Positions 60,745 through 64,000 of a DNA stretch of 64,000 bases are shown here, in pieces (position 1 is the first letter of the stretch; each line of letters starts with the position of its first letter). The position numbers and the translations under genes are program-made. This DNA comes from Microbacterium terregens (lineage in GTDB: Bacteria; Actinomycetota; Actinomycetes; Actinomycetales; Microbacteriaceae). The stretch spans positions 2,046,001 to 2,110,000 of the forward strand of contig NZ_BAAAWH010000001.1 in assembly GCF_039534975.1 (NCBI RefSeq), in the 5' to 3' direction. The notes beneath the pieces are model-generated. The model searched no databases and was not told the origin of the DNA. It worked only from the letters and a program-made list of their open reading frames with translations.

Positions 60745-60796
60745 GCAGACGTCGACTCTGGGCCACGCTGTCGCGACCCGCGCATATTCTGCACTC

Positions 60797-61684
60797 ATGT
60801 CGGAGCGTGTCGGACTGTGGTGGGCTCGCCGCCAGTTCTCCAAAGGCGTGGAAGTCCCCTACCCGGTGGGAACCTATCGGGAGGCATGGGGGCAGTTCCC
60901 TGCGCTCATACGTCAGTATCACCCCGAGCTCAACGCGGGCATCGTTTTGAGCCAGGTCCCTCCGGCGGCCGACGTGTTGCTGCTGTGGCAGTGCGAAGCG
61001 GGCCACCGGTTCGCTGCCACCCCCGACGAGCAGCGCAACCGCCCCGGCCGTGAGCGCCGCCGATCCGCATGGTGCCCCGACTGCGCGGACATCGCGCGGC
61101 CGGCCCGGGCTTTGCCGATGCGGGACGCGGTGACCCTTCCTGACCCAGCTGTCCCTGTCGCGGTCGTGAACCCGACAGAGCGCACATTGCTTCGTCCGCG
61201 GATGCCGCGGCGAAAGCTCCAGGTGTGCCCGAAGACGCCTGACCTGCCCATCGGCGAACCGTTCCTCTCGGCTTGCGCACCGAAGCCTGCGTCCGCGATC
61301 GAAGCGCAGGTGCGTGCCGACCTGTTCGCACGCCTGTCGGTGACGCCGGCGCTCAACGCCGTGCGGGTCGCGCGGCCGTTCTTCGACCACGTGGAGGTGT
61401 GGCCGGACTTTCTCCTCCCGGAGCTGCGTGTCGCGGTCGAGTACGACAGCACCGGCCGGCACGGCCTTGAGCACGTCGGAAAGCGGGCGGTGGCCGACCG
61501 ACGCAAAGACCGGGCACTGCGCGCGGCGAGATGGGAGGTTGTCCGCATCCGCACGGGAAAGCTCGAACCGCTCGGCCCCCACGACATGCAGATGTCGGCC
61601 TGGAGCAAGAAGGGGCTGGAGCGCCTGATCGACACGCTCAGAGACATCCGAGGGCCATTGCTCGTCGACCCGTACCTCGCCTGA
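60797..61684 (+). CDS. Zinc-ribbon plus DUF559/Vsr-like nuclease-fold protein
   Basis: A 295-residue protein. The N-terminal half holds a putative zinc ribbon (WQCEAGHRF ... WCPDCAD), as in DUF4379-like nucleic-acid-binding domains. The C-terminal half has a restriction-endonuclease-like core, VWPDFLLPELRVAVEYDS, followed by RRKDRALRAARWEVVRIR, similar to DUF559/Vsr proteins. TATTCT lies 6 nt before the ATG, 52 bp after dinB. A DNA-repair or defence role is possible; none is shown. Confidence 0.75.
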   Translation: MSERVGLWWARRQFSKGVEVPYPVGTYREAWGQFPALIRQYHPELNAGIVLSQVPPAADVLLLWQCEAGHRFAATPDEQRNRPGRERRRSAWCPDCADIARPARALPMRDAVTLPDPAVPVAVVNPTERTLLRPRMPRRKLQVCPKTPDLPIGEPFLSACAPKPASAIEAQVRADLFARLSVTPALNAVRVARPFFDHVEVWPDFLLPELRVAVEYDSTGRHGLEHVGKRAVADRRKDRALRAARWEVVRIRTGKLEPLGPHDMQMSAWSKKGLERLIDTLRDIRGPLLVDPYLA

Positions 61685-61700
61685 CCCCCCTGGCTCCCGG

Positions 61701-61721
61701 CGTGACAGTCGTGCTGTCACG
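61701..61721. terminator. Bidirectional hairpin between the nuclease-like gene and tetR
   Basis: CGTGACAG-TCGTG-CTGTCACG, a perfect 8-bp stem between two convergent genes. Confidence 0.6.
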
Positions 61722-61733
61722 TGGATGCGACGT

Positions 61734-62363
61734 TCAGGACCGATGGCGCGGAATTCGGGTCGGAGCACTGCTCGCGCCACCGGTGTCCTCCATCGTCCCG
61801 AACGCGTTGAAGAACACGTCGAGGGCGGCATCCACCTGCGCCTCGATCTCGGGCGGACTCGGGATTCCGCTATCGCCGATCAGCATCGCCCGGTTGACGG
61901 GCTCCCCCATCACCAGCCAGTTCAAGTGCGTCGCCGCCTGGTGCACGTGCTCTATCCGGACCACGCCGAGCTCGTTCATCTCGGCGACGACGGCGGCGAG
62001 CGAATTCACGGCTTGGCGCGGGCCGTGCTCGTAGAGCGCTCGAGCCAGTTCCGGCGATCGGGTCATCTCACCGATGACGAGACGCCGCAATGCGATCATC
62101 TCGGACGTCATGACTGCCGACAGTTGAGCGACGAGCACGTCGCGCAACTGGCTGCGCGCGCTTCCGGCGTCGATAATGCGAGGGGCCGGCGAGAGCACCG
62201 ACTTCGCCGCGGCCTCTGTCTTGGCTGTCACCAACGCCAGAAACAACTCTCGCTTGCTGCCGAAATGGCTGTAGAGGGTCTGCTTGGCGACGCCGGACTC
62301 CCTGGCGATCGACTCCATCGTCACCGACTCGTAGCCGATGGACAGAAACTGCCGCTCCGCCAC
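61734..62363 (-). CDS. TetR/AcrR family regulator with unusual N-terminus
   Basis: A 209-residue TetR-type protein. The helix-turn-helix reads SIGYESVTMESIARESGVAK then QTLYSHFGSKRELF, and the C-terminal half is a TetR_C ligand domain. The only usable start is a GTG at VAERQFLSIGY, which removes the first half of helix 1. In frame, seven more family-like residues (SPRIAALA) precede it, but a TAG follows 14 codons upstream and no start lies between. This suggests the original 5' end was lost where the gene meets the divergent hydrolase. Confidence 0.75.
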   Translation of the reverse strand: MAERQFLSIGYESVTMESIARESGVAKQTLYSHFGSKRELFLALVTAKTEAAAKSVLSPAPRIIDAGSARSQLRDVLVAQLSAVMTSEMIALRRLVIGEMTRSPELARALYEHGPRQAVNSLAAVVAEMNELGVVRIEHVHQAATHLNWLVMGEPVNRAMLIGDSGIPSPPEIEAQVDAALDVFFNAFGTMEDTGGASSAPTRIPRHRS

Positions 62364-63168
62364 TGCCAGCGCAGCGATCCTCGGCGACCAGGTCGCGGTC
62401 GATCTCTACGGGCCGGGCGGTGCGCCGGGAGCGCTCTTCGTCCAAGGGGCCGGGCTGGAGCGCTCGGAGGACCCCCTGCCGACGGAGACGGCGCGGATCA
62501 TCGCCGAACTCGGCTACCAAGCCAGCGTGCACGACCGCGTGGGCCGCGGCGATTCCTTCGCCTCCGGCCCCATCTCGATCGACCGCGAGATCGCCGCGAT
62601 CACCGCAATCGCGGATCGACTGGTCGGGCCGGTGATTCTCGTCGGACATTCCTCAGGCTGCGCCCTGGCGATCCTGGCCGCCAACGAAATCCCGAACCTC
62701 GCTGGCCTTGTGCTCTTCGAGGCGCCCCTGGGTCAGTTCCCGGGCGGCGCACCGCGCTGGTGGCAGGCGGTGCGGACTCACATCGACCGAGGAGAGCTGC
62801 GGGATGCCGTGGAGAGCTACATGGTCGACATGCCCGAGGAGTGGCTCGAAGAGCTTCAGCGCTCGCCGGCATATCCCCAGATCGGCCACTCCTGGATTCC
62901 CGATGGCACAGCGCTCGCAGCCGTCGAGGCCGAAGGTCCCGAGGCCTATCTCGGCAAGCTGGCAGTTCCGGTGCTCGCGGTCACGGGCACCGAGACGTTC
63001 CCCGGGATGGTCAATGCGGCCGCCATGATCAGTGACGCCGCACCTGAGGGCTCCGCCGAGCAGGTGCGAGGCGCATGGCACAGCTGGGATGCGGCGACCA
63101 TGGCACAACGGCTGGTGAGACTTCTCGCCGAGACGACACAGCTGCGCCCACGTCGAGCTCCGGCATGA
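62338..63168 (+). CDS. Alpha/beta hydrolase, start overlapping tetR
   Basis: A 276-residue alpha/beta hydrolase with the nucleophile elbow GHSSGC (Ser), HDRVGRGDS and a C-terminal HSWDAATMAQRL His region. Family-like sequence begins ILGDQVAVDLYGPGG, about 13 codons after the only ATG, and those codons are antisense to the tetR start. The two genes are head-to-head with a 26-bp overlap, leaving no normal promoter space. The stop overlaps the next gene start (ATGA). Confidence 0.78.
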   Translation: MDRNCRSATASAAILGDQVAVDLYGPGGAPGALFVQGAGLERSEDPLPTETARIIAELGYQASVHDRVGRGDSFASGPISIDREIAAITAIADRLVGPVILVGHSSGCALAILAANEIPNLAGLVLFEAPLGQFPGGAPRWWQAVRTHIDRGELRDAVESYMVDMPEEWLEELQRSPAYPQIGHSWIPDGTALAAVEAEGPEAYLGKLAVPVLAVTGTETFPGMVNAAAMISDAAPEGSAEQVRGAWHSWDAATMAQRLVRLLAETTQLRPRRAPA

Positions 63169-63839
63169 CGCGCGCGATCGAAACGCTCGTGTGGGCGGGC
63201 GTGTTCGTTTTGATCACGATCGTCCTGGTGTTCGCCGGAATCCGTGTGGGCACCGACGGGCCACTCATCGTCACCGGAACGCCCTCGGAACGCGACGCCT
63301 TCGAGTGGCGGTACGTCACCTACCCCTGGCTCGCCTACTTGCACATCGTCCCCGGGATTCTCTACCTCGTCGGCGCGCCGCTGCAGTTGTGGAGACGCTT
63401 CCGAGAACGTCACTTCACGTTCCATCGTCGGTTCGGGCGCGTGGTGCTCAGCCTGGGACTCGTCAGCGGCGTGTTCGCACTCGCGTTCGGGGTACCGTTC
63501 GCGTACGGCGGCGCTTGGCAGTCGCTCGCGACCGCAGTATTCGGGTCGTGGTTCCTCGTTTCGCTCATGCTCGCCTACCGTGCGATCCGAGGCCGCCGCG
63601 TGCGGATGCATCGTCGGTGGATGATGCGCGCGTTCGCGGTCGGACTGGGCGTCGGAATGATCCGGGTCTGGGTGGGGATCCTCGCAGGGAGCCAGCTGTT
63701 GCCGCTCGAGCAGAGCTTCGCGCCGGCGTTCTGGGTCGGTCTCTCGATGCATGTGCTCGCAGGAGAGGCATGGCTCTGGTGGCGGCCGAATGCAGATGGA
63801 CTGCCCCGCAACGCGAAGGCCGATCAGCCCAGCAAGTGA
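63165..63839 (+). CDS. DUF2306 domain membrane protein
   Basis: A 224-residue protein with about seven hydrophobic segments. LAYLHIVPGILYLVGAPLQL and RMHRRWMMRAFAVGLGVGMIRV (split by a basic loop) fit DUF2306 proteins, whose function is unknown. The ATG overlaps the hydrolase stop by 4 bp, so the pair is translationally coupled. Confidence 0.83.
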   Translation: MTRAIETLVWAGVFVLITIVLVFAGIRVGTDGPLIVTGTPSERDAFEWRYVTYPWLAYLHIVPGILYLVGAPLQLWRRFRERHFTFHRRFGRVVLSLGLVSGVFALAFGVPFAYGGAWQSLATAVFGSWFLVSLMLAYRAIRGRRVRMHRRWMMRAFAVGLGVGMIRVWVGILAGSQLLPLEQSFAPAFWVGLSMHVLAGEAWLWWRPNADGLPRNAKADQPSK

Positions 63840-63957
63840 ACTCCAGCAGCGCTGCGGGGCACGTCTCCCCCGACAGCATCCAGGCGGCAGCGGTGGACAC
63901 CGCCAGGCGGATGTCTGAAGATCGAGAAGCACCGGCGCTTACTGGAAGGGGCGATAG

Positions 63958-64000
63958 ATGGAGTATGAACAGGTCCGCGCGTTGCTTCTGCGACAGTGGA
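63958..64000 (+). CDS. Possible start of a further gene (cut by window edge)
   Basis: ATG preceded by GGAAGGGG at 6 nt opens MEYEQVRALLLRQW to the window end. Another frame beginning at 63911 also remains open, so the choice is uncertain. Confidence 0.35.
   Translation, partial: MEYEQVRALLLRQW

Overview
The window is high-GC actinobacterial DNA. Gene content and order point to the family Microbacteriaceae, most likely Microbacterium or a close relative; this is inferred from protein resemblance and gene order, since no 16S gene is present. At least twenty genes or leader ORFs start 6-8 nt after a TANNNT-like -10 box and have no Shine-Dalgarno sequence, the pattern of actinobacterial leaderless mRNAs.

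Bases 1-47300 are a densely packed chromosomal core. On the minus strand come dnaG (cut by the window edge), dgt and dusB, then a glutathione peroxidase, a DsbA/FrnE-like protein, two paralogous surface-anchored PIG-L-like hydrolases, uppS-recO, a TRIC-type channel, glutamate decarboxylase, and leuA with a 16-residue leader peptide containing three consecutive Leu codons. One long minus-strand cluster runs hrcA-dnaJ-rsmE-HIT-phoH-ybeY-CBS/HlyC-era behind a CIRCE element. Upstream lie hemW, a DUF1990 gene, lepA, rpsT, holA, comEC and comEA. A minus-strand operon at 30.7-35.8 kb encodes a MEDS-domain sensor, a GAF-LuxR regulator, two epoxide-hydrolase-like enzymes and a single-Cys redoxin. It is followed by leuS, pabB, a DedA protein, an App1-like phosphatase, an SRAP (YedK/HMCES) protein, a GH3 glycosidase, an AidB-like acyl-CoA dehydrogenase, a PQQ-type sugar dehydrogenase lipoprotein, a VOC protein and tRNA-Ala(GGC).

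Bases 47300-55200 are accessory and scarred. They hold a C-terminally truncated AlkD-like gene, an SDR oxidoreductase, a GntR regulator preceded by an overlapping 19-codon leaderless ORF, several unknown genes, a frameshifted IS3-family orfA fragment beside a 20-codon fragment resembling the start of glmS with ATA for ATG, a gene broken by an in-frame TAG, an OsmC protein and a COG1839-type protein.

Bases 55200-64000 return to larger intact genes: a second DUF1990 gene, a secreted vanadium-haloperoxidase-like protein, a BTAD-nSTAND ATPase that ends just after a transmembrane helix, dinB, a DUF559-like nuclease candidate, and a TetR gene whose start overlaps head-to-head with a hydrolase followed by a DUF2306 membrane protein. 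I saw no complete mobile element, CRISPR array or prophage. The least expected features are regulatory layouts and recombination scars rather than an obvious new multi-gene system.
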